Assembly: GCF_001578105.1 (NCBI RefSeq)
Contig: NZ_CP014275.1
Span: 3,414,501 to 3,478,500, forward strand
Origin: Martelella sp. AD-3
GTDB taxonomy: Bacteria; Pseudomonadota; Alphaproteobacteria; Rhizobiales; Rhizobiaceae
Length of the DNA stretch: 64,000 nt
Direction: 5' to 3'
The notes beneath the pieces are model-generated. The model was given only the letters and a program-made list of their open reading frames with translations, had not been told where the DNA came from and did not search any database. Positions 26,665-35,501 of this stretch are shown here, piece after piece. The stretch's first letter is position 1. Each line of letters starts with the position of its first letter. Position numbers and translations under genes: made by a program.

Positions 26665-27550
26665 GATCCTCAAGCAGCCGCCCGAGCGTGCTTTCGCCAA
26701 GCCTCGCCATGGCCGGCGCGGTGCGGCGGTAATACCAGACAAGCCCCATCGCCTGCTGGAATGCCCAGGCCGCCCCGCGTTGCCATTCGGCATCGTCACA
26801 GCCCAGATGGCGGCGCAACAGCATCCGCCGTTCACGATCGAGCATATACCAGCCTGCCACGAGATCGAGCGCGGGATCGGCCGGACCGAACCCGCCGCCG
26901 TCGAGCACCCCGAAAAGCCGGCCGTACCTGACCAGAAGATTGCCCGGTATCAGATCCTTGTGGTTCATGACCAGCGTGGCGGCCGGCGGCAAGAGCCGAA
27001 ACCGGTCCCAAAGGGCCCTCAGGCGTGCGACATCAAGCAGGCCGTCGCTCTTTTCGAAACAGACAGCCATCCAGTCATCATGGTCGGCAAGTCGTCCGCC
27101 CCTGCCTTTCCCGCCGAAAGGCCTGCCGCGGGTATCCGCCCGGCGGAAACCGGCGATCAAACGCGCGATATCCCGCGCGAATTCATCCGATGCGGCAAGT
27201 CCGTCAGGCGTCGCGACATCCCCCGCAATCCATGTCTGCACCGAAAATGGCAGCGGATAGCTCAGACCGGGACGGCCAAGACCGAGCGGTCGCGGTGACG
27301 GGACGGAGCAGTTTTCGGCGAGCTCACTCATCGCCTCGGCTTCGGCCAAAAGCAGAGCAGAACATTTCGCGGGGTCCATTGCCCGCCTGCGAAACCGAGC
27401 GGCCGCCCTGTCCCCGATGCGAAAGATCACGTTGTCGGTACCGGCCCCGGTGAGCGCCTCAACGGGCAGACCGCGAAAACGCGGGAACTGCGTTTCGATC
27501 AACCTCTTTGCAAGCGCTTCGTCGATGGGGACTTCATCGTCATGCATCAT
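26651..27550 (-). CDS. aminoglycoside phosphotransferase-fold small-molecule kinase
   Basis: A 299-residue protein with the APH kinase fold. The catalytic loop reads VMNHKDLIPGNLLV, with the expected Asp and Asn, and the metal-binding segment reads FGVLDGGGFGPADPALDLV. The N-terminal ATP-binding lobe includes GTDNVIFRIGDRAAARFRRR. Its stop-to-start contact with pdeM (ATGA at 27547-27550) makes it the last gene of the Lhr-PdeM-kinase run. The family phosphorylates diverse hydroxylated metabolites, and nothing here points to antibiotic resistance. The substrate is unknown. Confidence 0.8.
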   Translation of the reverse strand: MMHDDEVPIDEALAKRLIETQFPRFRGLPVEALTGAGTDNVIFRIGDRAAARFRRRAMDPAKCSALLLAEAEAMSELAENCSVPSPRPLGLGRPGLSYPLPFSVQTWIAGDVATPDGLAASDEFARDIARLIAGFRRADTRGRPFGGKGRGGRLADHDDWMAVCFEKSDGLLDVARLRALWDRFRLLPPAATLVMNHKDLIPGNLLVRYGRLFGVLDGGGFGPADPALDLVAGWYMLDRERRMLLRRHLGCDDAEWQRGAAWAFQQAMGLVWYYRRTAPAMARLGESTLGRLLEDLSSS

Positions 27551-28260
27551 CGTGCAAGCGCTGCAAAGGGCAGCGCATAGACGCGGTCCGGCCCCAGCAT
27601 GTGGACGGTGAGCGCCGCGCGGTCGAACAGGCCGGCAAAGGCCTTGTGGCGCAGATCGAGGCCGCCGCGCGCAGTTGCAAAGGCCGGCAGGATCAGCCGG
27701 TTGTCATCTGCGGCAAAACACGGACGACGGACGGACTTGCCCGGACGGGTGAGCGTGGCGGAGGGATGGAGATGACCGCAGATTTCCGCTTTTCCCCGTC
27801 GCGACGGCTCATGGCGAAAGGTCAGCCCCTCGCATGTCCATTCGTCGAACACCCGCCCCGGCAGGCCAAAAACGCCGTCGGGATCGTGATTGCCGTTGAT
27901 CCAAACCCAATCACGGCCTGCGGCAAGCGCCGAAAGCGCCGCGCGGTGATCATCCGCCATCTCCCGCGCGCCCACGCGATCGTGAAAATTGTCGCCGAGC
28001 GAGACGACGCGGGCCGGACGGCAGCGGGCGATAACGGCAGCAAGAGCAGAGAGCGTGCGCGCCGTGTCGTAGGGCGGCACGAAAACGCCGCGCCGGGCAT
28101 GCGCCGCGCCGCGTTCCAGATGCAGGTCGGAAACGACAAGCAAAGAGAGCGTGGGAAAGAACAGCGCGCCGGAGCAATCGAAAACGACCGGATGGCCGGC
28201 AAAGCGCGGCCCGCTGTCGTCGAAACGCTCGCTCTCCAGTGATGCTGTGCTCAAGTTCAT
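27547..28260 (-). CDS. pdeM: ligase-associated DNA damage response endonuclease PdeM
   Basis: A 237-residue metallophosphoesterase. All five blocks are present: VVSDLHLERG, LGDNFHD, INGNHDPDG, FRHEPSR and CGHLHPS, giving the binuclear metal site. It matches the PdeM family, defined by association with an ATP-dependent ligase and an Lhr-like helicase in bacterial repair clusters. It starts within the end of the helicase gene (4-base overlap) and overlaps the kinase gene start. The ligase and the MBL-fold exonuclease of the full cluster are not in this window. Confidence 0.92.
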   Translation of the reverse strand: MNLSTASLESERFDDSGPRFAGHPVVFDCSGALFFPTLSLLVVSDLHLERGAAHARRGVFVPPYDTARTLSALAAVIARCRPARVVSLGDNFHDRVGAREMADDHRAALSALAAGRDWVWINGNHDPDGVFGLPGRVFDEWTCEGLTFRHEPSRRGKAEICGHLHPSATLTRPGKSVRRPCFAADDNRLILPAFATARGGLDLRHKAFAGLFDRAALTVHMLGPDRVYALPFAALAR

Positions 28261-30806
28261 GCGCCGGGTTTGTCCTGTCCTTCGTGAGCGTCTTCGCTTT
28301 CCGCCGCCTCAAGCGCCGCGGCGAGTTCATCGACGGCCTCGCGCAACACCGCCTCGCCGGCCCCGCCATTGACGCTTTCCCGACCGATTTCCAGAAGCAC
28401 CGGCACGGCGAGCGGCGAGACGCGCTTCAGACGGTAATGCGTGAGATGGCCCTTGATTCGCTGCAGCATTGTGCCAAGGCGGGCGATATCCAGCAAGCCG
28501 GAAGCCGCATCCGCCCGCGTCGCCTGCAGCAGGATATGGTCCGGCTCGTGGCTCCTCAGGACGTCATAGATCAGATCGGCGGAAACCGTCATCTGCCGCC
28601 CGGTCTTCTCCTTGCCCGGATAGCGACGCTCGATCAGCCCGGCAATCGTCGCGCATGCGCGAAACGTGCGTTTGAGCATGTAGCTTTCATCGAGCCAGGC
28701 TTCGAGATCATCGCCCAGCATGTCCTCGTCAAACAGCGCCTTGAGGTCGAGCGCGCCGGAGGCCAACATTTCGCCGATATCCTTCAGGCCCCAGACGGCG
28801 AGCGAATAATCCGTGGACACGAAGCCGGTCGGCTGCGCGCCCGCCCGCTCCAGCCGCCGGGTTAAAAGCATGCCGAGCGTCTGGTGCGCGAGCCTGCCCT
28901 CGAAGGGATAGGCGACCATGTAGAAGCGGTTTTCCAGCGGAAAGGTTTCAACCAGGAGCTCGCCGCGCTTGGGCAGATGCGAATGCCTCTCCTGCAGCGA
29001 GAGCCATTCGCGCACGGACGCGGGCAGCGCCTTGCGCCGCTCTTCATCGTCCAGCATGGCGCGCACGCCGTCCGCCAGAAAGGTGGACAGCGGAAACTTG
29101 CCGCCGGCATAGGCCGGGATTTTCGGATCGCTGTCGAAGGCGGCGGACGCCATGCACTCGTTTTCCCGGATGCCCTCGAACCGCAGCACCTTGCCGGCGA
29201 ACAGGAAGGTGTCGCCGGGCCTGAGCATCTCGATGAAATATTCCTCAACCTCGCCCAGCACCGCGCCGCCGCGCAAGGGCCCGCCGCGCTTTCCCGGCCG
29301 AACAAGTCTGATCTTCAGCATCGGCATCTCGACGATGGTGCCGAGGTTCAGCCGGTACTGGCGGGCAAAATCGGGATGCGTCAGGCGGTAGAGCCCGTCG
29401 GCGGTCTTTCTGATCTTGGCATAGCGTTCATAGGTTCTGAGCGCATAGCCGCCGGTGGCGACGAAATCGACCACGCGGAAAAAGGTCTCGCGGGCGAGCC
29501 CGTGATAGGGCAGCGCCGAGCGCACCTCGTCAAACAGCAGGTCCGGATCAAAGGGTCCGGCGCAGGCCATGCCGAGCACGTGCTGGGCCAGCACATCGAG
29601 CGCGCCATCGCCGATCGGCGGACTATCCTGCGCGCCGACATAATTGGCATCGAGCGCTGCCTGACACTCCATCACCTCGAACCGATTGGCGGGCACCAGA
29701 ATGGCGCGACTCGGCTCGTCCATGCGGTGATTGGCGCGGCCGATGCGCTGGGCAAGGCGGCTTGCGCCCTTCGGCGCGCCGATATGCATCACAAGGTCGA
29801 TATCGCCCCAGTCGATGCCGAGGTCGAGCGTCGAGGTGGCGACGACGGCGCAGAGCTTTCCGGCGGCCATCGCCGCTTCCACCTTGCGACGCTGGCCGAC
29901 ATCGAGCGAGCCGTGATGCAGCGCGATCGGCAGATTGTTGTCATTGATGCTCCAGAGCTCCTGGAACACGATCTCCGCCTGCGAGCGGGTGTTGACGAAG
30001 ATCAGCGTCATCCTACGCCGCTTGAGCTCTTCGTAGATGTCGGGGGCGGCATAGCGCGCCGAGTGACCGGACCAGGGGATGCGCTGCGAGGCTTTCAAAA
30101 TCGTGATTTCCGGCCGCGCGCCGCCGGCAACGGTGATCAGCCCGGCATGGGGCGGCTCCACCTCGCCGGTCTGGGCCACCAGCCAGCGCTGCAACTCCAT
30201 CGGGTCGGAGACCGTGGCCGAAAGGCCGATCGCCGTCAGTTCCGGGCGCAGCCGCCTCAGCCGCGCAAGGCCAAGCGACAGGAGATGGCCGCGCTTGGAG
30301 GTCACCAGCGAATGCAGTTCATCGAAGATCACGAAGCGCAGGTCCTCGAAGAAGCGGTCGGCATCCTTGCCCGCCAGAAGCAGCGCGAGCTGTTCCGGCG
30401 TCGTCAGCAGGATATCCGGCGGCTTCATGCGCTGGCGCTGACGCTTGGCCTGCGGCGTGTCGCCGGTGCGGGTTTCCATGGTGATGGCAAGCCCGCTTTC
30501 GCTCACCGGACGTTCCAGATTGCGGGCGATATCGACGGCCAGCGCCTTCAGCGGCGAGATATAGAGCGTATGGACCCCGCGCGGGCGCGTTCCGGGCTTC
30601 AGCGGGCCTCGGGCGTCAAGATCGGCAAGGGAGGGCAGGAAACCGGCGAGCGTCTTGCCCGCCCCGGTCGGCGCGATCAGCAGCATGTCCTCGCCGGCGC
30701 CGGCGCGGGCCAGCAGGCCAAGCTGGTGCGGCCGCGGCCGCCAGCCATTGGCGGAAAACCAGCGGCGAAAGCGCTCTGGCAGCAGAGATGTTTCCGTTTC
30801 GTTCAT
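28257..30806 (-). CDS. Lhr-like DEXH-box helicase, ligase-associated type
   Basis: An 849-residue superfamily 2 helicase of the short Lhr (LhrCore-like) group found with PdeM. Motif I is APTGAGKT, motif II VIFDELH, motif III GLSATV; the second RecA domain has VNTRSQAEIVFQEL, ALHHGSLD, VATSTLDLGIDWGD and motif VI QRIGRANHR. The ~400-residue C-terminal region carries the winged-helix and Lhr-specific domains (VDFVATGGYALR, CATIAGLIERRYPG). It probably translocates on single-stranded DNA during repair. It overlaps pdeM by four bases and starts at an ATG preceded by 42 non-coding bases after the yitT-like gene. Confidence 0.93.
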   Translation of the reverse strand: MNETETSLLPERFRRWFSANGWRPRPHQLGLLARAGAGEDMLLIAPTGAGKTLAGFLPSLADLDARGPLKPGTRPRGVHTLYISPLKALAVDIARNLERPVSESGLAITMETRTGDTPQAKRQRQRMKPPDILLTTPEQLALLLAGKDADRFFEDLRFVIFDELHSLVTSKRGHLLSLGLARLRRLRPELTAIGLSATVSDPMELQRWLVAQTGEVEPPHAGLITVAGGARPEITILKASQRIPWSGHSARYAAPDIYEELKRRRMTLIFVNTRSQAEIVFQELWSINDNNLPIALHHGSLDVGQRRKVEAAMAAGKLCAVVATSTLDLGIDWGDIDLVMHIGAPKGASRLAQRIGRANHRMDEPSRAILVPANRFEVMECQAALDANYVGAQDSPPIGDGALDVLAQHVLGMACAGPFDPDLLFDEVRSALPYHGLARETFFRVVDFVATGGYALRTYERYAKIRKTADGLYRLTHPDFARQYRLNLGTIVEMPMLKIRLVRPGKRGGPLRGGAVLGEVEEYFIEMLRPGDTFLFAGKVLRFEGIRENECMASAAFDSDPKIPAYAGGKFPLSTFLADGVRAMLDDEERRKALPASVREWLSLQERHSHLPKRGELLVETFPLENRFYMVAYPFEGRLAHQTLGMLLTRRLERAGAQPTGFVSTDYSLAVWGLKDIGEMLASGALDLKALFDEDMLGDDLEAWLDESYMLKRTFRACATIAGLIERRYPGKEKTGRQMTVSADLIYDVLRSHEPDHILLQATRADAASGLLDIARLGTMLQRIKGHLTHYRLKRVSPLAVPVLLEIGRESVNGGAGEAVLREAVDELAAALEAAESEDAHEGQDKPGA

Positions 30807-30848
30807 GAGGCCAGGTTTACAGCAAACAGGCTTCGGGGAAAGGCTTTT

Positions 30849-31484
30849 CTACATCGCGATATAGCGGTCGCGGCGATGGTTGAAGGAGAGGATAAGGTTG
30901 ATGACCAGAGCGCCGGCAACCGAACAGGCGATGATGAAGGGCGTCGCCACGAAGAAGGACAGCACCAGCACCAAGCAATCGAGGCCAAGCTGGACATAGC
31001 CGGCCTTGAAGCCGAAGCGATCCTGCAGGAACAGCGCCAGAATGCCGAAGCCGCCGAGACTGGCGCTGTGGCGAAAGAAAATCAGAAGCGCGGTCCCGAC
31101 CAGCGCGCCGCCGAAGAGGCCGGCGGCCAGCGGGTGGGTCTCGCCGATCGTCAGAAATTGCGGGATGATGCCGGTCAGCGCCGAGGTCAGTCCGACGGCG
31201 ATGAAGGTTTTCAGCGTGAAGGCAAGGCCAAGCCGTTTCCAGGCGAAATAATAAAACGGCAGGTTGACCGCGAAAAAGGCAAGCCCGAAGCCGATACCGG
31301 TCGAATAGACCAGAAGAAAGGCAAGCCCCGCCGTGCCGCCGGTCAACAATCCGCCGGCCTTGAGCACGAGGACGCCGAGCGAAGCCAGCATGGCGCCCGT
31401 GACAATGCCCTGGAGATCCTCCAGCGCCGAATGATTTTCGGTGGTGGAGTTGAGGATATTCCTGAGAAACCTGTTTTCTGACAC
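30849..31484 (-). CDS. YitT-family membrane protein
   Basis: A 211-residue protein with about six hydrophobic segments and the glycine-rich GGLLTGGTAGLAFLLVYSTGIG that marks the YitT/DUF161 group. RHSASLGGFGILALFLQDRFGF in the second half is also conserved. The GTG at 31484 begins MSENRFLRNILN and has a GGA about nine bases upstream; the open frame extends 19 codons further without similarity. Function is unknown; homologues are sometimes annotated as transporters without direct evidence. Confidence 0.75.
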   Translation of the reverse strand: MSENRFLRNILNSTTENHSALEDLQGIVTGAMLASLGVLVLKAGGLLTGGTAGLAFLLVYSTGIGFGLAFFAVNLPFYYFAWKRLGLAFTLKTFIAVGLTSALTGIIPQFLTIGETHPLAAGLFGGALVGTALLIFFRHSASLGGFGILALFLQDRFGFKAGYVQLGLDCLVLVLSFFVATPFIIACSVAGALVINLILSFNHRRDRYIAM

Positions 31485-31597
31485 GTGGCGACATTCCGGC
31501 TGGAAAAAAGGGCGCGAACAAGTGCATTCCCGACACGACAAGCCCGGGGCGCGGCCCCGGCCTCTTCTTCAACCAAAACCGCGCTTTCGTCAAATCC

Positions 31598-31903
31598 TCA
31601 AACGACGTCATCCTGGTTGACGCGGCCGCCCTCGCCTTCCCAGTTGAGGATGCGGCGGGTTTCGCTCTCGGTGAACTTCAGCCGGATGCCGACTCCGCCT
31701 TCCTTGTCTTCCGGCAGGAAAACGACGCCGAGCGCCTCGAGCGTCACCTTCAGCTTGTCGCGGCTGGCCTCGCCGAAATCGGCCCTGCCGTTTTCGAATT
31801 CGGCGATCTTGTCTTCGGCAAGACCGCTCTCATGGGCAAGCGCCTCGCGATCGATATGGGCGAGGATGCGGGCAGCGTGACAGAGTTCCGGTGTCAGTGT
31901 CAT
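31598..31903 (-). CDS. small XRE-family helix-turn-helix protein
   Basis: A 101-residue protein. The N-terminal ~70 residues form an XRE-type domain (ARILAHIDREALAHESGLAEDKIAEFENGRADFG is read here in parts, residues 11-44), followed by a short tail GGVGIRLKFTESETRRILNWEGEGG. The FENG segment and the spacing to VTLEALGVVFL fit helix-turn-helix regulators common in rhizobia. Neighbours give no clear target. Confidence 0.75.
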   Translation of the reverse strand: MTLTPELCHAARILAHIDREALAHESGLAEDKIAEFENGRADFGEASRDKLKVTLEALGVVFLPEDKEGGVGIRLKFTESETRRILNWEGEGGRVNQDDVV

Positions 31904-31950
31904 GACAGGCCTCCTTGATGCGGTTTCTGAAATATGTCTTCAGAAACGCG

Positions 31951-32964
31951 TCACAACGGCATGATGTTCCGTTCGGCCAGAAACAGGATGCCGGGAACCG
32001 GCTCGCCGGCATCCTTGCGCAGGACCGTGCTGCGTTCCGCCTTCAAAGACAGGCCGGCCTGCGCAAGCAGCTTCCTGACATAGGCCGCGGAATGCGCATA
32101 GCGCAGCGAGGGAAGCAGAGTGAAATCGCTTCCCGGCTCCCCGGCCTCCACCGAAAACAGGAACAGCCCGCCCGGAGCGATAAGCGCAACGACGTTCTCC
32201 ATCAGGCTTTCGAGACCGCCGAGATACATCAGCACGTCAGCAGCGATCACCAGATCGGCCCGCTGCTTTGCCAGGTCTTCGATGAAAAGTCCGCTTTCGC
32301 CCGGCGCCAGAAGCAGGTCGGCCTGTGCGAGAACGGCGTAAAGCCCCTTTTCCTCCGCCTTCTGCAGCATATTCTGCGACAGGTCGAAACCCTCAAGCCG
32401 GGCAACGCGGCGGGCAAACGCTTCGCCCGAAAGCCCCGTGCCACAGCCAAGATCGACAGCCAGCTCGAACCGGCGGTCGGCACCTTCCGTTTCGGCAAGA
32501 AGGGCTGCAAGGCGCTGAGGCGCGCTGTAATCCAGCCGCTCGGTCAGCGCCTCATCGAAATGCTCGGCATAGGAATCGAACAGCGCCTCCACATAGCGAC
32601 CCGGCGGATGGGCGGGCGGACGGGCAGCACCCAGAACGGCCAGCTTCAGCCGCGCGGCGAAAATGTCGTCATCATCCAGTTTTTCAAGGATCTCCAGCGT
32701 CTCGATCGCGCGGTCGGTCTCGCCGGCATGTTCAAGATAGGCTGAGAGCATGGCAAGGCCGGCCGGCCAGCCGGGCGCAAGAGCGAGCGCCTGTTCCATC
32801 AGTTCGGCTGCGGCGGAAAATTCGCCCGCCTCATCCAGCATCCGCGCATAATCGGCGCGACGATCGGCGATCAGATCGCCGGAGGAGAAGAATAATATGT
32901 TCAAAGGGGTCGGGACCGGACTATTGGGCTGATCGCCAATGTCGCTTTTTCGCGCCAAAAGCAA
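31951..32964 (-). CDS. TPR-containing class I SAM-dependent methyltransferase
   Basis: Up to 337 residues. After the start region, TPR-like helices span about residues 35-110 (EAGEFSAAAELMEQALALAPGWP, then EHAGETDRAIETLEILEKL). A class I methyltransferase domain follows: VDLGCGTGLSG (SAM motif I), LEGFDLSQNMLQKA (motif II) and DLVIAADVLMYLG. FDSYAEHFDEALTERLDYSAP is a typical linker. The start is unclear: no ATG is in frame, and the options are TTG 32964 or TTG 32904, neither with a good ribosome site. The shorter form, starting just before FFSSGDLIADRRADYARM, may be the real one. The substrate is unknown. Confidence 0.7.
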   Translation of the reverse strand: MLLARKSDIGDQPNSPVPTPLNILFFSSGDLIADRRADYARMLDEAGEFSAAAELMEQALALAPGWPAGLAMLSAYLEHAGETDRAIETLEILEKLDDDDIFAARLKLAVLGAARPPAHPPGRYVEALFDSYAEHFDEALTERLDYSAPQRLAALLAETEGADRRFELAVDLGCGTGLSGEAFARRVARLEGFDLSQNMLQKAEEKGLYAVLAQADLLLAPGESGLFIEDLAKQRADLVIAADVLMYLGGLESLMENVVALIAPGGLFLFSVEAGEPGSDFTLLPSLRYAHSAAYVRKLLAQAGLSLKAERSTVLRKDAGEPVPGILFLAERNIMPL

Positions 32965-33064
32965 GCGGAATCGCTGAGCGCCTCTTGCCTTCCCCGGCAG
33001 CGGTTTCCATCTTGATTGCGCCTCAATGTCGCCTTAAGGACGGGCCAGCAAAAGGACGCGCGCG

Positions 33065-33331
33065 ATGAGCAATGAAGTAAACCGGTTTCTGGGCGGCACC
33101 GTTGTCGGCACGATCGTCAGGTTGCTGGTGGTGTCGCTGATCGTCGGTTTCATCCTGTCCGCGCTCAACATCCATCCGCTCGACCTCTGGTACGGCGTCA
33201 TCGATTTCTTCGGCAATCTCTGGCGGCGCGGCTTTGCAGCGCTTGGCGAAATCGGTCACTATTTTGTGCTCGGCGCCATCATCGTCGTGCCCGTGTTCAT
33301 CCTCATCCGCATTCTGAGCTATCGCCGTTGA
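33065..33331 (+). CDS. DUF6460 small membrane protein
   Basis: An 88-residue protein with two transmembrane helices (VGTIVRLLVVSLIVGFILSA and YFVLGAIIVVPVFILIRIL) around a conserved loop (LNIHPLDLWYGVIDFF). It resembles the DUF6460 family of Hyphomicrobiales. Its stop overlaps the next gene's TTG by four bases. Function unknown. Confidence 0.75.
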   Translation: MSNEVNRFLGGTVVGTIVRLLVVSLIVGFILSALNIHPLDLWYGVIDFFGNLWRRGFAALGEIGHYFVLGAIIVVPVFILIRILSYRR

Positions 33332-33819
33332 CCGTATCGAGCACCAGCCGCCGGGCCTTCGCGCTCGCCATCCTCGCAATCGGGCTTTCGGCCTGCAGCC
33401 TCTTCGGCGGCGGCGGCATGCCGCGCGGCGATGTCGATGCCACCGCAATGACGTCGACCTTCCTGCCATGGGTCAATGACCTGAGAGAAAGCCGCGGCCT
33501 TGCGCCCGTCAGCCCGTCCAGAGCCTGCAACGCCGTCGCCGTCGATCAGGCAAGCCGCATGGCCCTTGCCGACAGGATGAACCACCTCACCGGTCCGGAA
33601 AGCGTCGCCGCAAGGTTCAAGCGCAACGACCTGCCGCTGCCGGCGGCCGAGAACATCGCCATGCATCAGAAAACGCCCGAGCGCGCGTTTCAGGCCTGGG
33701 TGGCGTCACCCAAGCACCTTGAAAACATGCTGGGAAATTATTCCCACCTGGGCGTGGCAAAAGCCACGAGCCCGAGTTCCGGCAACACGCCCTTCTGGTC
33801 CATGTGCCTCAGCAGCTAG
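33328..33819 (+). CDS. CAP-domain (SCP/PR-1-like) lipoprotein
   Basis: A 163-residue protein with a lipoprotein signal (ALAILAIGLSACSLFGG, lipobox LSAC). The CAP domain includes WVNDLRESRGLAPVSPS, NAVAVDQASRMALADRMNHL, AENIAMHQ and FQAWVASPKHLENMLGNYSHLGVA, with the His and Glu positions of the family cavity recognisable. The TTG start overlaps the preceding stop (TTGA), so the two genes are coupled. Bacterial CAP proteins are envelope-associated, with no agreed activity. The stop is only a few bases from the convergent pyrD stop. Confidence 0.82.
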   Translation: MTVSSTSRRAFALAILAIGLSACSLFGGGGMPRGDVDATAMTSTFLPWVNDLRESRGLAPVSPSRACNAVAVDQASRMALADRMNHLTGPESVAARFKRNDLPLPAAENIAMHQKTPERAFQAWVASPKHLENMLGNYSHLGVAKATSPSSGNTPFWSMCLSS

Positions 33820-33821
33820 AC

Positions 33822-34898
33822 TTAAAAGGACCTTGCCGCCCATTCATCGACGGCGGTATCGCGCAATTCGCGCACCGATGACGCACCGTCCGCCTCAAGC
33901 GCCTCCAGCATGGCGGCAAGGCTGTCCGCGATCAGCTGCGGCCCCTCATAGACCATGCCCGAATAGATCTGCACCAGATCCGCGCCGGCGCGGATCTTTT
34001 CAAGCGCGCGGGCGCCGGTCGAAACCCCGCCGACGCCGATGACCACCTTTTCCGGACCGAGACGCTGCCTGACGCGCGCCAGAAGCGCGGTCGAGCGCTC
34101 AAACAGCGGCGCGCCGGAAAGGCCGCCGCTTTCGCCCGCCAGTTTTGCGTCCGTCAGGCCGTCACGCGCAAGCGTGGTGTTGGAAACGATCACGCCGTCG
34201 AGCGTGCTTGCCGCGACCTCGGCGATAATATCGTCAAGCCCTGCCTCGGTCAGGTCCGGCGCAATCTTCAGGAACACCGGCAAACGGGTTTCCGCCTTCT
34301 CCCGCGCTCCGGCAATCGCATCGAGCAACTGCCTGAGCTGTTCGCGCGCCTGCAGGTCCCGGAGGCCCGGCGTATTGGGCGAGGATATGTTGACTGTCAG
34401 ATAACCGGCAAGCGAGGCGAAACGGGCGATGCCCGCGACATAGTCGGCAATCCGGTCTTCGGACGTCTTGTTGGCGCCGATATTGACGCCGACGATTCCG
34501 CGCCGAGAACGGGCCTCAAGCCTTTCGGCAAGCGCTTCGTGACCGTCATTGTTGAAGCCCATGCGGTTGATCACCGCTTCGTCCTTCACCAGCCGGAAGA
34601 GCCGGGGCTTCGGATTTCCCGGCTGAGGGCGCGGCGTGACGGTGCCGACTTCGACATGGCCGAAGCCGAGCTTGACCAGGCCGTCGATCGCCTCGCCGTT
34701 CTTGTCGAGGCCGGCTGCAACGCCGAGCGGGTTGGCAAAGGACAGGCCTGCCGCGGAAACGGCAAGGCGGGGATCGGCGGCATGGCGCGCGCGCGGCAGA
34801 AGACCGGATGCGATGCCCTTGATGGTGAGCCCGTGGGCCACTTCCGGGTCGAGCATGAAGACGGCGTTGCGCGCGCCGCATTTGAACAGGTTGATCAT
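33822..34898 (-). CDS. pyrD: quinone-dependent dihydroorotate dehydrogenase (class 2)
   Basis: Oxidises dihydroorotate to orotate with FMN, passing electrons to membrane quinone; 358 residues. The N-terminal helices (MINLFKCGARNAVFMLDPEVAHGL) form the class 2 membrane-associated quinone tunnel. FMN and substrate sites are visible in GVAAGLDKNGE, EVGTVTPRPQPGN, NRMGFNNDG and VNISSPNTPGLR (catalytic serine), with GVGGVSTGARALEKI and LVQIYSGMVYEGP near the end. The DUF952 gene precedes it with a 4-base overlap, a pairing often seen in rhizobia. Confidence 0.96.
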   Translation of the reverse strand: MINLFKCGARNAVFMLDPEVAHGLTIKGIASGLLPRARHAADPRLAVSAAGLSFANPLGVAAGLDKNGEAIDGLVKLGFGHVEVGTVTPRPQPGNPKPRLFRLVKDEAVINRMGFNNDGHEALAERLEARSRRGIVGVNIGANKTSEDRIADYVAGIARFASLAGYLTVNISSPNTPGLRDLQAREQLRQLLDAIAGAREKAETRLPVFLKIAPDLTEAGLDDIIAEVAASTLDGVIVSNTTLARDGLTDAKLAGESGGLSGAPLFERSTALLARVRQRLGPEKVVIGVGGVSTGARALEKIRAGADLVQIYSGMVYEGPQLIADSLAAMLEALEADGASSVRELRDTAVDEWAARSF

Positions 34899-35242
34899 GC
34901 GACAAGCCCGCTGAAATCATGGCCGCCGGCGCTTGTTTCGGGGATCGGCTTCTCCCAGAGCACGGCGGAAAAGGGAAGGACCGCATAAAGATGGGGAAAC
35001 AGCGCGCCACCGCGCGACGGCTCGTATTTCAGTGCCGGCCCGAGCGCCTGCGGGTCGACCGCGACCAGCAGGAGGTCGCGCTGTCCGCCGAAATGACGGG
35101 CTGCGGTTTCCTCCACCTGTTCCGCCGTCGAAAAGTGGATAAACCCGTCGGAAAGATCGACGGGGGCTCCCCGATAGACGCCGGCGAGGCGTGCGGCCTG
35201 CCATTCTGGGCGCGCGACGATCTTGAATATCGGTTGCGACAT
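34895..35242 (-). CDS. DUF952-family protein
   Basis: A 115-residue cytoplasmic protein of the DUF952 family. DLSDGFIHFSTAEQVEETAARHF and LLLVAVDP are its typical blocks, and the C-terminal part reads FPHLYAVLPFSAV. ATG 35242 (MSQPIFK) has GGGAG nine bases upstream; a second ATG six bases earlier sits too close to it. It overlaps the pyrD start. Some DUF952 proteins resemble ADP-ribosyl transferase-like folds, but no function is established. Confidence 0.82.
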   Translation of the reverse strand: MSQPIFKIVARPEWQAARLAGVYRGAPVDLSDGFIHFSTAEQVEETAARHFGGQRDLLLVAVDPQALGPALKYEPSRGGALFPHLYAVLPFSAVLWEKPIPETSAGGHDFSGLVA

Positions 35243-35501
35243 GGGCATCGACTCCCGTGGCCTGGTTGCGGCACGGTTTGAACCAGTAAGGGGCAAAAGT
35301 CCATGACAATTGAGACCCGCCGCGTGAAAGCAACAGCAAATGCGGGCTTTTCCGCGTCGTTCCCGTTTTTTTTATTGATATCCGTTGCAAACACGCGATC
35401 ATGGAGGAGACTTACGTCGTTTTGTTGCAGCATTGACGCGTTGCCTCTCTCGCGTGACAAGTGGCTCAGGTTGTGACATTGCCTTTGGGAGGAGGCAGGA
35501 A

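Noticed and set aside
26651..27550. Antibiotic-resistance gene (aminoglycoside phosphotransferase)
   Set aside because: Only the kinase fold is shared. It is chromosomal, coupled to repair genes, and has no resistance-specific features.
28884..31481. An 865-codon plus-strand open frame opposite the Lhr helicase gene
   Set aside because: Antisense to a complete helicase; the translation is biased and featureless.
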